Shown piece by piece: positions 17,901 through 25,352 of a stretch of 64,000 nt of DNA. Numbering within the stretch: the stretch's first letter is position 1; the number at the start of each line of letters is the position of its first letter. The notes beneath the pieces are model-generated. The model ran no database searches. It had not been told where the DNA came from and was given only the letters and a program-made list of their open reading frames with translations. This stretch comes from Cytophagaceae bacterium (GTDB lineage: Bacteria; Bacteroidota; Bacteroidia; Flavobacteriales; Flavobacteriaceae): the NCBI GenBank assembly GCA_002710685.1, contig PALD01000029.1, forward strand, positions 124,001-188,000, read 5' to 3'. Both the position numbers and the translations under genes were made by a program.

Positions 17901-18686
17901 GGGTATATCCTCACCATGGGCACCACCCCTGGCGGTATGGACATCCTGGACAACGTAGACCTGGGCAATGTCACGACCCATGATTTACCGGACGACCTCC
18001 CGGCAAATACGGAGATTTTTGTTTCGGTGATACCTTACAATTCTGCCGGGAATGCCACGGGCTGTGCCGAAGAAAGCTTCATGACCGAAAAGCTCCTCAC
18101 ACCGCCTGGCTGCACATCTATTACAAGCCCCGTGGATGGAGCTGTTGATGTAACCATTAATACACGTATTACCTGGGATGATATTGAAAACGCCGAGGGT
18201 TACATCGTGACGATAAGCCATGATCCCATGCAAACGGATATTCTTGAGGGAACCATAGTCTCAGAGTCCTTTATTGACCCCAGTGCAGATTTGCCCGAGG
18301 GCCAATTGCTATATGTTTCCGTTATTCCTTACAATGGCGTGGGCACGGCAACGGGTTGTGAACCCATCAGTTTTACTACTGCGGCCAAAGTGCTGGAAAC
18401 AAAATATGGAATCTCCCCCAATGGGGATGGCAAGAATGATTTTTGGGAAATCCCCGGGATAGAAGATTACCCGGACAATACCGTGCGCATTTACAACCGG
18501 TGGGGAGATTTGGTCTATGAAGGTATGGGATATGACAACCTCTCTACTACATTTAACGGTACTGCCAATCAAAAAACGGGCATGGGTGCTGGTGAACTTC
18601 CCAATGGAACGTATTTCTTTACCATCGAGACCGCAGGAGAATCAGAGTTCAACAACCTTAAAGGGTTTATCGTAATACGACGCTAA
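14952..18686 (+). CDS. Leucine-rich-repeat / Fn3-like surface protein with type-B T9SS sorting domain
   Basis: 1244 residues. A signal peptide ends in LSAKA|Q (~residue 18). Residues ~60-480 are leucine-rich repeats (recurring N-L-x-x-L-D-L-x-x-N). An Ig-like segment follows near 560-650, then four or five Fn3-like modules with conserved Cys (~655-1150). The C-terminus (ISPNGDGKNDFW... RIYNRWGDLVYE) is the type-B (CHU_C/gliding-motility) sorting domain of the type IX secretion system. The protein is therefore exported and attached to, or released from, the cell surface. Two of the Fn3-like units are near-identical 297-bp DNA repeats. The gene directly downstream encodes the PorP/SprF partner typical of type-B substrates. 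A binding target is not predictable. Confidence 0.9.
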   Translation: MKHLYLLLTIFVCLSAKAQTTPVPDTNFEQFLIDQGIDTNGLNGNILDADAQAVTDLNINVNTITDFTGLEAFVNLVTLNAGTNQFATLPLTTLTQLEELTFDDNNILASLDVSQNVNLRILNIGTTGSTGNIASITDLDLSNNTLLEFIYIYAFLDLVNLTLPQTTTLNEISIIAIDEDEFDFTAYSNLETLNLNQNRNTTSILLPAVKTNLKFLDIRNQVVNTIDLDGYVALEEISLSGTEVETLILPSNTVLKKLNVSRHKLPSVYDLSMVSNIESLTINSNLLTTPFEVNIRALQNLTILDLTNNKMVNLDMTQNTKLLKVNVSSNDLVTFDLSQNILLEDLNASRNQITNLDLTTNVALETLNLSYNQLPTLDLSTNILLNNVNLGNNLLPALDVTFNTKLGLLSINDNLFTGTGLDLTQNPDLHYLNASNNEIESLNITQNTRLGSLILHHNLFTGTDIMNQYYDIWNSNGALGASDELDVGFNLLTGKIPDFASLALDRRTNYFELKFNDNFFHFGDFEAEHLDYVDLLSTYWATIPSLPLFREYLYAPQAKVNEIENLTPNAGDNLTLITTVRGAQNHYKWFKDGVEIPDAPDSPEYIIYDVNDCDSGVYHSEITSDLVPFENTNPPGTGGKNLLLVRNDITVNVNVNKTCVNIFNPSHQETDVPINSGIEWVNNPGACGYILSVGTSAGGVDIVDKLDMGDVELYNFENDLPANQDIYVTIVPYFSDGEITGCSEEMFTTSNTTVIPDCTQLSTPFNNATGVDVNTDLSWGPANAADSYIVRVGTTSGSDDIFNQTVNALFYDFPDGTFQPGTTYFVTITPTNSIGDATGCAEESFATETLLTPPGCTTLSTPVDGATDVAIGTNLSWNASAEATGYNLTVGTTPGGMDILDNVDLGNVTTHDLPDDLPEDTEIFVSVIPYNSAGNATGCAEESFMTETLPTPPGCTTLSTPVDGATDVAIGTNLSWNASAEATGYILTMGTTPGGMDILDNVDLGNVTTHDLPDDLPANTEIFVSVIPYNSAGNATGCAEESFMTEKLLTPPGCTSITSPVDGAVDVTINTRITWDDIENAEGYIVTISHDPMQTDILEGTIVSESFIDPSADLPEGQLLYVSVIPYNGVGTATGCEPISFTTAAKVLETKYGISPNGDGKNDFWEIPGIEDYPDNTVRIYNRWGDLVYEGMGYDNLSTTFNGTANQKTGMGAGELPNGTYFFTIETAGESEFNNLKGFIVIRR
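14989..15005. repeat. Dispersed palindrome encoding a signal-peptide cleavage site
   Basis: GCCTTTCGGCGAAAGCC: CTTTCG/CGAAAG arms around one base. Read on the plus strand it encodes LSAKA of the LRR protein's signal peptide. Confidence 0.75.
17460..18053 (+). repeat. Two tandem near-identical 297-bp repeats inside the LRR/Fn3 gene
   Basis: Unit 1 is 17460-17756 and unit 2 is 17757-18053, each exactly 99 codons (residues 837-935 and 936-1034). A third copy begins at 18054 but diverges after ~60 bp. The two full units differ at only a handful of bases, and both carry the palindrome CGCTTCCGCGGAAGCG at the same offset (17585 and 17882). The region is more GC-rich than the LRR part, consistent with recent duplication. 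Confidence 0.9.
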
Positions 18687-18691
18687 AAACC

Positions 18692-19600
18692 ATGAGACTA
18701 AAGTTATTCATATTATCCTTATTCGTATGTTTTTTGGCGAAAGCCCAGCAAACACCTGTATTTGCCGAGTATAACTACAACCCTTTCTTATTGAATCCCG
18801 GCTATGCAGGCCTACAGGCAAGTACCGAAATAAGCATAACAAATTCAGGTTTTTTCAATCAGTTTGACGGTAGTCCACGTACCCTTACGGGAACCTTTAA
18901 CAGTCCATTGCAAGAGGGCAAGATGGGTGTGGGCGGTGCACTGCTTTATGATGAGATAGGCGTGACCACCACGACACAATTCTATGCGGCATATAGCTAT
19001 AAGATTGAGTTGGGGTTCATGGACAACCATCCATTTTATGCCAATTATCAAACGCCGGTACTCTCCTTTGGCATAAGTGCCGGTATCTTGCAATATGAAG
19101 ATAGGTTTCTGGAGTTGGGGCTGGAAGACGACCCACGGTTTGCCCAGAACGTGCAATCTACCATCCCCATGGTGGGCGTGGGACTGCTTTATAATCAAGA
19201 ACGGTTTTATGCCGGTATCTCAACCCCCAATATCCTGGGGGATGTATTGGCTTCAGATAAATCAGTTTCACTGAGCTTACCGGTCTATGGGATTTTTGGC
19301 TACCGTTTTTATGCGGGCCTTTTTGACCAATACATCATCAAGCCAAACCTGATGCTCAAATACGAGCCCAATACCCCATTTCAAGTAGATGCCAATATCG
19401 CCGCCACCATCAAGCAGAAATTTGAACTGGGGGCGGGATACCGCTCAAATTCATCAGTCAACCTTCTTGCCGGGGCATACCTCTTTGAGAATTTTAGGCT
19501 TATGTACTTTTACAACCACTCCTTTGGCACAAATCCATTCAACAGCCGTCATGGTGTCCTGTTAAGTGTTAAATTGGGCGATGGATACAGTACAAATTAG
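18692..19600 (+). CDS. PorP/SprF-family type IX secretion partner membrane protein
   Basis: 302 residues. Signal peptide to about FLAKA|Q (residue ~18), then FAEYNYNPFLLNPGYAGL, the characteristic PorP/SprF start, followed by beta-barrel-like sequence. Members are outer-membrane proteins that assist secretion or anchoring of type-B T9SS substrates. It starts 5 nt after the LRR/Fn3 gene, so the two form a substrate-partner operon; xerD follows 9 nt later on the same strand. Confidence 0.92.
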   Translation: MRLKLFILSLFVCFLAKAQQTPVFAEYNYNPFLLNPGYAGLQASTEISITNSGFFNQFDGSPRTLTGTFNSPLQEGKMGVGGALLYDEIGVTTTTQFYAAYSYKIELGFMDNHPFYANYQTPVLSFGISAGILQYEDRFLELGLEDDPRFAQNVQSTIPMVGVGLLYNQERFYAGISTPNILGDVLASDKSVSLSLPVYGIFGYRFYAGLFDQYIIKPNLMLKYEPNTPFQVDANIAATIKQKFELGAGYRSNSSVNLLAGAYLFENFRLMYFYNHSFGTNPFNSRHGVLLSVKLGDGYSTN

Positions 19601-19609
19601 CCCTGACAC

Positions 19610-20506
19610 ATGAACTGGCAACAAACCCTTGACGATTACACATATTATCTCAAACTAGAGCGTGGGCTATCGCAAAACACCATCATAAATTATAGTCTTG
19701 ACATTCAGAAACTCATGCAATGGCTAGATGAAAATGAGATAAGGCTTTCGCCAAAAAAAATCGACAAGGAAACCCTGCAAAAATTTGTTTATGACCTGGC
19801 AAAGCAGGTGAACCCGCGGTCACAGGCCAGGTCAATAAGCGGCCTAAAGGGATTTTTCAACTACCTCGTCTTTGAAGATTACCGAGAGGATAACCCCATG
19901 GACCTCATTGACTCCCCTAAACTGGGCAGGAAACTTCCAGATACCCTATCAGAAGAAGAAATAGACCAGCTCATCGCCGCGATAGACCTTAGCCATCCAC
20001 AGGGGGAGCGCAACCGTGCCATGCTCGAAACCTTGTATGGGTGCGGCCTCCGGGTATCTGAATTGCTGGACCTTAAACTCTCAAACCTGTATTTTAAGGA
20101 AGGATTTATCCTGGTCACGGGAAAAGGTGACAAATCACGCTTTGTGCCCATTGCTGAGATTACCCAAAAGTACATCAACATCTATAAGGACCAGGTACGG
20201 GTACATATACAGGCCAAACCAGAATCTCAGGATACGCTTTTTCTCAACCGCCGTGGAGGGAGGTTGACGCGTGCCATGGTATTTACCATTATCAAAGACC
20301 TTACGGCGAAAGCCGGAATAAAAAAAAACATAAGCCCCCATACCTTTAGGCACTCATTTGCCACGCACCTTCTCCAAAATGGGGCCGACCTTCGCGCCAT
20401 ACAGCAAATGCTGGGGCATGAAAGCATCACCACGACCGAGGTCTATATGCATGTTGACCGCTCCCACCTTACCCGGGTCATGGAAGAATATCATCCCAGA
20501 AAATAA
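19610..20506 (+). CDS. xerD: Site-specific tyrosine recombinase XerD
   Basis: 298 residues, the normal length. N-terminal SAM-like domain (~1-95), then the catalytic domain with the full set of active-site residues: Arg148 (GLRVSEL), Lys172 (GKGDK), His244 and Arg247 (HTFRH), His270 (MLGH) and nucleophile Tyr279 (EVYMHVD). Its role with XerC is resolution of chromosome dimers at dif. It lies directly behind the PorP/SprF gene and is probably co-transcribed with it. No phage or integron features surround it, so a housekeeping recombinase is more likely than an integrase. Confidence 0.93.
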   Translation: MNWQQTLDDYTYYLKLERGLSQNTIINYSLDIQKLMQWLDENEIRLSPKKIDKETLQKFVYDLAKQVNPRSQARSISGLKGFFNYLVFEDYREDNPMDLIDSPKLGRKLPDTLSEEEIDQLIAAIDLSHPQGERNRAMLETLYGCGLRVSELLDLKLSNLYFKEGFILVTGKGDKSRFVPIAEITQKYINIYKDQVRVHIQAKPESQDTLFLNRRGGRLTRAMVFTIIKDLTAKAGIKKNISPHTFRHSFATHLLQNGADLRAIQQMLGHESITTTEVYMHVDRSHLTRVMEEYHPRK

Positions 20507-20640
20507 TTGATCAAGTAGATTATTGAAAGAAAATTCTCTAGTCAAAGTGTATTTTTTTGCATAAATTGGAACTACGTGGTAAAAATGTTATCAAATACCT
20601 ACATTTTTAAACCCATGAAAACATCTAATATTTTTCAAGA

Positions 20641-21051
20641 ATGAGCAAAATAAAGACCGTTTGTATAATTGATGATGATCCTATATTCATCTTTGGCGCA
20701 AGAAAAATAATGGAGCTGGAGAAGGTCTGCAATAATCTGATTGTTTACAACAATGGTCAAGAGGCCCTCGATGGGCTTTCAAAAATATTTGAGACCGGTG
20801 AGGACATCCCAGAAATCATTTTCCTGGACCTCAACATGCCCATCATGGACGGTTGGGAATTCCTGGAAAAGTTTGTAAACCCTCCCGATAATGATAAAAT
20901 CTTGATATACATAGTTACATCTTCCATTGACCCCTCAGATTTGAGCAGGGCTAAGAATTATGAAAACGTGAGCAATTATATTGTTAAGCCCATCTTGAGT
21001 GAAAACCTTAATGAAGTGCTAAAAGACCTTAACGAACAGCGCACGGTCTAA
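20641..21051 (+). CDS. Single-domain response regulator (CheY-like)
   Basis: 136 residues, only a receiver domain. The acidic pocket is IIDDDP (~residues 9-14), the phospho-acceptor Asp is in FLDLNMP (~residue 63), the conserved Thr/Ser is in VTSS (~100) and the Lys in VKPI (~118). There is no output domain and no histidine kinase nearby, so its kinase partner must be encoded elsewhere. Stand-alone receivers with this sequence style are common in flavobacteria beside PAS-type hybrid kinases. Confidence 0.9.
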   Translation: MSKIKTVCIIDDDPIFIFGARKIMELEKVCNNLIVYNNGQEALDGLSKIFETGEDIPEIIFLDLNMPIMDGWEFLEKFVNPPDNDKILIYIVTSSIDPSDLSRAKNYENVSNYIVKPILSENLNEVLKDLNEQRTV

Positions 21052-21360
21052 GGTCTTCATGACCATTTTTTTTGCTGTATTTTCCATTTGGCATTTTCGC
21101 TTTAAGCGAAAAATAATTTACCCTTTATGCCCTCTACACATTGCCATATTATTGCCTCGATAAAATAATATGAAGCATATTCTTATAAAAAAAACTATCT
21201 TAGTTTTTAGTTAATATGTAGTTATATTGATAGCCCCCTACCAATATTAAACCATTAAACTGATTATTAAATACTTACCGTCTACCCCCTCTTATAATTG
21301 CATTTCCTGCATTTATGAGCAAAATCCCTTTATGTTTAATTCATTTCAATTTTACCACTC
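21052..21360. other. 309-bp intergenic region without a gene
   Basis: AT-rich spacer upstream of the Sel1-repeat gene. It holds a weak hairpin GGTC-TTCAT-GACC followed by T8 at 21053-21073 (possible terminator of the response regulator gene) and the palindrome at 21094-21112. I see no ORF or RNA gene. Confidence 0.6.
21094..21112. repeat. Dispersed palindrome, CGC class
   Basis: TTTTCGCTTTAAGCGAAAA: perfect 9-bp arms around one base, in the spacer after the response regulator gene. Confidence 0.85.
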
Positions 21361-23196
21361 ATGAAACGGTTTATCTTTTCCATTTTGTTCATTGCCCTGT
21401 TTTTTCAGGAAATTCCTGCACAGGATTGTGACTCCATTCGTCAAGAAGCAGCACGGCTTGAAGGCCAACTAAGTGAATCCAACCCCCATACATATTATGA
21501 ATATGCATCTTTTTTAGGTTCACAGATGGCTGCAGATAACGGTTGCCTCAACCAGAACTTGCTCAACTCCATGTACAGTATCCTCTTTGAGGGTTTTAAA
21601 TATAACGATATGAGCAGTATGGCAAGGCTTGCCATGATAAATCAATATGGCCTTTATAATCGCCCAAACAACAAGTCGGCAGCCTTTGATATCGCTGAGG
21701 CCTCCTTGAGTACCGCAGCATCTGAGATTGAAAATGATATAGATACCTACAAGAAGATAGGGTTTGTCATCCCTACATTGTACCTGGCCAATTATGATAA
21801 CAGGCCTGATGATAGAAAAAATGAAAAACTAGCCAATGCAGTCTATGAATTCTTGGTTGCCGCAGGGCCAGAGGCCATAAGCAGCGATGATAAATCTTCT
21901 TTTAAAAAAGTAAAACACTTATACTATGAGGTGCTTGCTGACGCAAGGATCAATGGTAAATATGGTGCGCAAAAAAACGTGGAACTGGCCATATCAAGCA
22001 CTTATGATTATGAAAAGAATCTCGGCGAAGAAATATTACTGGATTATTTAATATCAAATCCTGGGGATAGTGATTTTTCCAACCCGGCATTGCTATGTTA
22101 TTTTGCGGCGGTGTATTTTGAAGATAGGTACATAGGCTACAGCACTGACCTCGCAAACATTTATCAACAACATATTGATAGCTTTAAGAGCTATGAAGAT
22201 TATGCTGCAACGTATAAACAAGGCAGCGAAGTCTTCAAGGGCATCATGCAGAATAACTATGGTGACACCTATTTTTCCATTCAAGACGTGTGGGACTTTT
22301 TGCAAGATTGCGATATTAAGGAACCGGATGCCTATACAGGGTGGAAGTTTCTACCTACAAGTGAACAAAATTCACTGTACATCAGTGCCCTGGATGAAGA
22401 TTCAGAACTAGAGAACAAGGAGAAATTCCAGATTTTCAAAGCCATGGTAGCAAATGGGGATAACAAGGCCCTGCTACATCTAGCAAAAGCCTATGCAGCA
22501 GGCAAGGGTACCCCAAGCAATAGCTATAAGGCACTCATGAACCTGGAAAAGGCCACACGATACAGTGACCTTGCCGAGGAGGCCCACTTGGAGATTGCCA
22601 AGATCTATGATAATGGAAAAGGTACTAAAAGAGACTGGACAAAAGCCGCTGCACATTACAAACAGGCACTCTCCTTTGAAGAGGCAAATGAAGAACTCGG
22701 CGAGATGTATTTTTTTGGGGTGGGCGGACTTACCCAGAACACAGAACTTGCACTAAAATACCTTAACGTTGCCAAAGAAATGGGTAGCTTCACGGCAAAG
22801 GTGGCGGCCGCGACCATCAACAGCCTCAACCAGTCACAATATACCCACACTGGAGAAAACTACACCCTCACCATCGATGACCCCAGCTTTAAAACACCAA
22901 AAATCATCAAACCGGGCGAGACCCTATCCGTCAACGTGCACTACAACGTGAAGGAAACTTCAACTGGCGGCGCCATACAGCTATTCCCCTCACAGCAGCT
23001 GGAACTGCCCATAAAATACAGTAGTTATTCCCCATGTGGGCAACTTACGGGCGAGGGCGACCACCTTGTTCAGGCGTGGGCACCGCATTATGGCTCAAGG
23101 CAATTTGGCCTTTTTAGAATCGTGACAAATGCTAACAACCAGGCTTCGCTCTCATTTCAAATCCCCACCGCAGTTTGTTTTCTGCCCAAGACTTAA
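21361..23196 (+). CDS. Secreted Sel1-repeat protein
   Basis: 611 residues with an N-terminal signal peptide (cleavage near IPAQ|D, residue ~21). Residues ~360-490 contain Sel1-like (TPR-related) repeats, recognised by A-x-x-Y-x-x-G-x-G-x-x-x-x-x-x-K-A motifs such as AKAYAAGKGTPSNSYKAL and AKIYDNGKGTKRDW. The N-terminal ~340 residues are helical and unrecognised. The C-terminal ~110 residues look like a beta-sandwich rather than a T9SS sorting domain. Sel1 repeats are protein-interaction scaffolds; the partner is unknown. The gene has its own terminator and no obvious operon neighbours. Confidence 0.75.
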   Translation: MKRFIFSILFIALFFQEIPAQDCDSIRQEAARLEGQLSESNPHTYYEYASFLGSQMAADNGCLNQNLLNSMYSILFEGFKYNDMSSMARLAMINQYGLYNRPNNKSAAFDIAEASLSTAASEIENDIDTYKKIGFVIPTLYLANYDNRPDDRKNEKLANAVYEFLVAAGPEAISSDDKSSFKKVKHLYYEVLADARINGKYGAQKNVELAISSTYDYEKNLGEEILLDYLISNPGDSDFSNPALLCYFAAVYFEDRYIGYSTDLANIYQQHIDSFKSYEDYAATYKQGSEVFKGIMQNNYGDTYFSIQDVWDFLQDCDIKEPDAYTGWKFLPTSEQNSLYISALDEDSELENKEKFQIFKAMVANGDNKALLHLAKAYAAGKGTPSNSYKALMNLEKATRYSDLAEEAHLEIAKIYDNGKGTKRDWTKAAAHYKQALSFEEANEELGEMYFFGVGGLTQNTELALKYLNVAKEMGSFTAKVAAATINSLNQSQYTHTGENYTLTIDDPSFKTPKIIKPGETLSVNVHYNVKETSTGGAIQLFPSQQLELPIKYSSYSPCGQLTGEGDHLVQAWAPHYGSRQFGLFRIVTNANNQASLSFQIPTAVCFLPKT

Positions 23197-23220
23197 TAAA
23201 TTATTTATCATTATTGCCAG

Positions 23221-23250
23221 GCCACCTATAACAGGTGGCTTTTTTTTCGC
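23221..23250 (+). terminator. Intrinsic terminator
   Basis: GCCACCT-ATAAC-AGGTGGC stem followed by T8, 24 nt after the Sel1 gene. The dispersed palindrome at 23245 begins inside the T tract. Confidence 0.85.
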
Positions 23251-23261
23251 TTAAAGCGAAA
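23245..23261. repeat. Dispersed palindrome, CGC class
   Basis: TTTCGCTTAAAGCGAAA: 8-bp perfect arms. The identical 17-mer occurs at 52658. Confidence 0.85.
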
Positions 23262-23358
23262 TCTTGATTTACAGTATCCAGGTACTTTGTATTTTAAAAA
23301 AAGGGGTTGTCCCAAAAAGAATATTTAAAGGATATTTGCAGCTTCTCAACACACAGTC

Positions 23359-24528
23359 ATGAGCACCACCAGGAAGCAGCGCATAGCCCTGAGCATATAT
23401 TTTTTTCTTGCCGGATTTTGTTTTGCCACCTGGGCATCACGCATCCCCTCCATCAAGGACCATTTTAACCTTAATGATGCAGAACTGGGCAACCTCTTGC
23501 TCACCATGCCCGTAAGCTCGCTCATAGGCCTCCCCATAAGTGGCTGGCTAGTAGCAAGGTTCAACAGCCGTGTACCCATGGCGGTTTCCTTTATTTTCTT
23601 TGCGGTTGCCCTCGCCGTTATAGGCTTTGCGCAAAATATGGTTGTACTGGTGGCAGCCATCTTTGTATTTGCATTCTGTATGCGCATCCTCAACATTTCG
23701 CTCAATACACAAAGCATCACGTTACAAAAAAAATATGGGCGTACCATCCTGGGCTCGTTTCATGGTATATGGAGCAGCGGTGGCGTCCTGGGCGTGGGAT
23801 GCTCAACGCTCATGGTGCGGTTTGACGTTCCCATGCACTACCACCTCATGGGCATTTCAATATTGGTATTGATTATTGCCGTCGCCATTTATGGTTGGTT
23901 GATAAAACAGGACAAAGCCACATCTGGCAACAAGCTGCAACTGGGCAAACCAGATAAATTTGTGCTGTACCTGGGGCTGCTCGTGTTCTTTGCGGCAATC
24001 TGTGAAGGGGGCATGTTTGACTGGACGGGCGTTTATTTTAAAGAAATCGTGGGTCAGGATGTCTTTACCCTAGGGCATCTTAGTTTTATGGTCTTTATGG
24101 CACTTTCCCGGTTTATGAGTGACAGGATCATTGACCTTATAGGCCGTGAAAAGACCTATATCTTTAGCTCCATCACCATAGTCTCCGGAATCTTGATTGC
24201 CATTTGCCTCCCCTATTTTTGGCCGGTTTTAATAGGTTTTGGGATGGTGGGCCTGGGAACCGCGGCAATCTTCCCCATGACCTTTGGCCTGGCAGGCAAG
24301 TCAAAAAAATATTCGGCGGGGATGGCCGTCTCCATCATCTCGACATACTCAATCGTGGGTATGCTCCTGGGGCCGCCGCTGGTGGGTTACCTGGCGCATG
24401 CCTTTAACCTCAAGGTAGGGTTTATCCTGTTTCTTTTTGCCGGGTTGATGTTCATCCCCATATCCCAGCTTTTCTTTGCGCTTACGCGAAAAAAACCAGG
24501 ACAGGATATCCAGGGGCCTATTGATTGA
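23359..24528 (+). CDS. Major facilitator superfamily transporter
   Basis: 389 residues with about 12 hydrophobic segments and short polar loops. The N-terminal half resembles the FucP/YbjJ-type MFS group (SRIPSIKDHFNLNDAELGNLLLTMPVSSLIGLP). Substrate unknown; sugar or small-molecule import or export are both possible. Its last codons overlap the convergent alpha/beta hydrolase gene by 11 bp. Confidence 0.85.
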   Translation: MSTTRKQRIALSIYFFLAGFCFATWASRIPSIKDHFNLNDAELGNLLLTMPVSSLIGLPISGWLVARFNSRVPMAVSFIFFAVALAVIGFAQNMVVLVAAIFVFAFCMRILNISLNTQSITLQKKYGRTILGSFHGIWSSGGVLGVGCSTLMVRFDVPMHYHLMGISILVLIIAVAIYGWLIKQDKATSGNKLQLGKPDKFVLYLGLLVFFAAICEGGMFDWTGVYFKEIVGQDVFTLGHLSFMVFMALSRFMSDRIIDLIGREKTYIFSSITIVSGILIAICLPYFWPVLIGFGMVGLGTAAIFPMTFGLAGKSKKYSAGMAVSIISTYSIVGMLLGPPLVGYLAHAFNLKVGFILFLFAGLMFIPISQLFFALTRKKPGQDIQGPID

Positions 24529-25315
24529 GAAAATCGATTATTGCTTCCGCGAAAGCGGGAGAATGATGTGTGCCATTATGCTCTCCAGGAACAAGCACAA
24601 GCTTGCTGCCGGGGATGGCGGCCTGAAGTTCTGCGGGCTCCCCGTTGCCCTTATCTTTATCACCGGCAATCACAAGGACTTTTGCAGTTATGGTCTTTAG
24701 TTCTTCTGGGGTGGTCACGGGCTGATAATCCTGTAAGTAGCCCAGAATTTCAAGGTCTGCCCCTATGGATTTTGCATAGTTGACCGCACCACTGGTTATA
24801 TCGTTGGGCACTTTTCTTCCACTAAAGGCATCAGCAAACATTACCCGTCTTTCCCACTGCGGATTTGAAAAATCAAGCCCCACCCCACCCAGCACGGCTT
24901 TTTTAATACGTTTATCCTTTGTGAGCTGGTTGGCCAGCACAATGGACCCCCGTGAGTATCCCACGGCATCATATTCATCCAGTTTAAGATGGGTGGCCAG
25001 TGCGATTAAATCTGAGATTTCAATATTACCCGCATACATTTTAGGGTCATGTGGCTGGCTGGACTTGCCATTGCCGCGCAGGTCAGGTACGATAACCCTA
25101 AAGCCAGAATTGAGCAGTTCCTTTTTTAAGCTTGACTTGTCCCAGCTACTGCCAGAACTGATAAAACCATGAATCAACATGACGGCTTCTCCTTTGCCTT
25201 CATCAGTATAGGCAATCTTCAACCCATCATCAGTATCCATATAATGATAGGTTTTTTCTTGTGCCCTGGTGGTCAGGGACAGCAATAACATGAGTAATGC
25301 GTATAAAATCTTCAT
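24518..25315 (-). CDS. Secreted alpha/beta hydrolase
   Basis: About 265 residues. ATG at 25315 is preferred to the upstream in-frame 25375 because it begins a signal peptide (MKILYALLMLLLSLTTRAQ). Alpha/beta-hydrolase features: oxyanion HGFISSGSSWD, nucleophile elbow GYSRGS, acid VIAGDKDKG and catalytic His near EHNGTHHS. Probably a periplasmic esterase or peptidase-like enzyme. It lies 37 nt downstream of the secreted amidohydrolase gene and is likely co-transcribed with it. Its C-terminal PAFAEAII is encoded by a dispersed palindrome at 24543-24556. Confidence 0.82.
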   Translation of the reverse strand: MKILYALLMLLLSLTTRAQEKTYHYMDTDDGLKIAYTDEGKGEAVMLIHGFISSGSSWDKSSLKKELLNSGFRVIVPDLRGNGKSSQPHDPKMYAGNIEISDLIALATHLKLDEYDAVGYSRGSIVLANQLTKDKRIKKAVLGGVGLDFSNPQWERRVMFADAFSGRKVPNDITSGAVNYAKSIGADLEILGYLQDYQPVTTPEELKTITAKVLVIAGDKDKGNGEPAELQAAIPGSKLVLVPGEHNGTHHSPAFAEAIIDFLNQ

Positions 25316-25352
25316 AATCAAGGTAATTTGTTTTGGCTTGAGCCAAATTAAA

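Noticed and set aside
17405..17974. 189-codon repetitive open frame on the minus strand
   Set aside because: Antisense to the 297-bp tandem repeats of the LRR/Fn3 gene; the duplication simply duplicates the absence of stops.
19610..20506. Integrase of a mobile element
   Set aside because: Length, motifs and context fit housekeeping XerD; there are no att-like direct repeats, tRNA target or phage genes around it.
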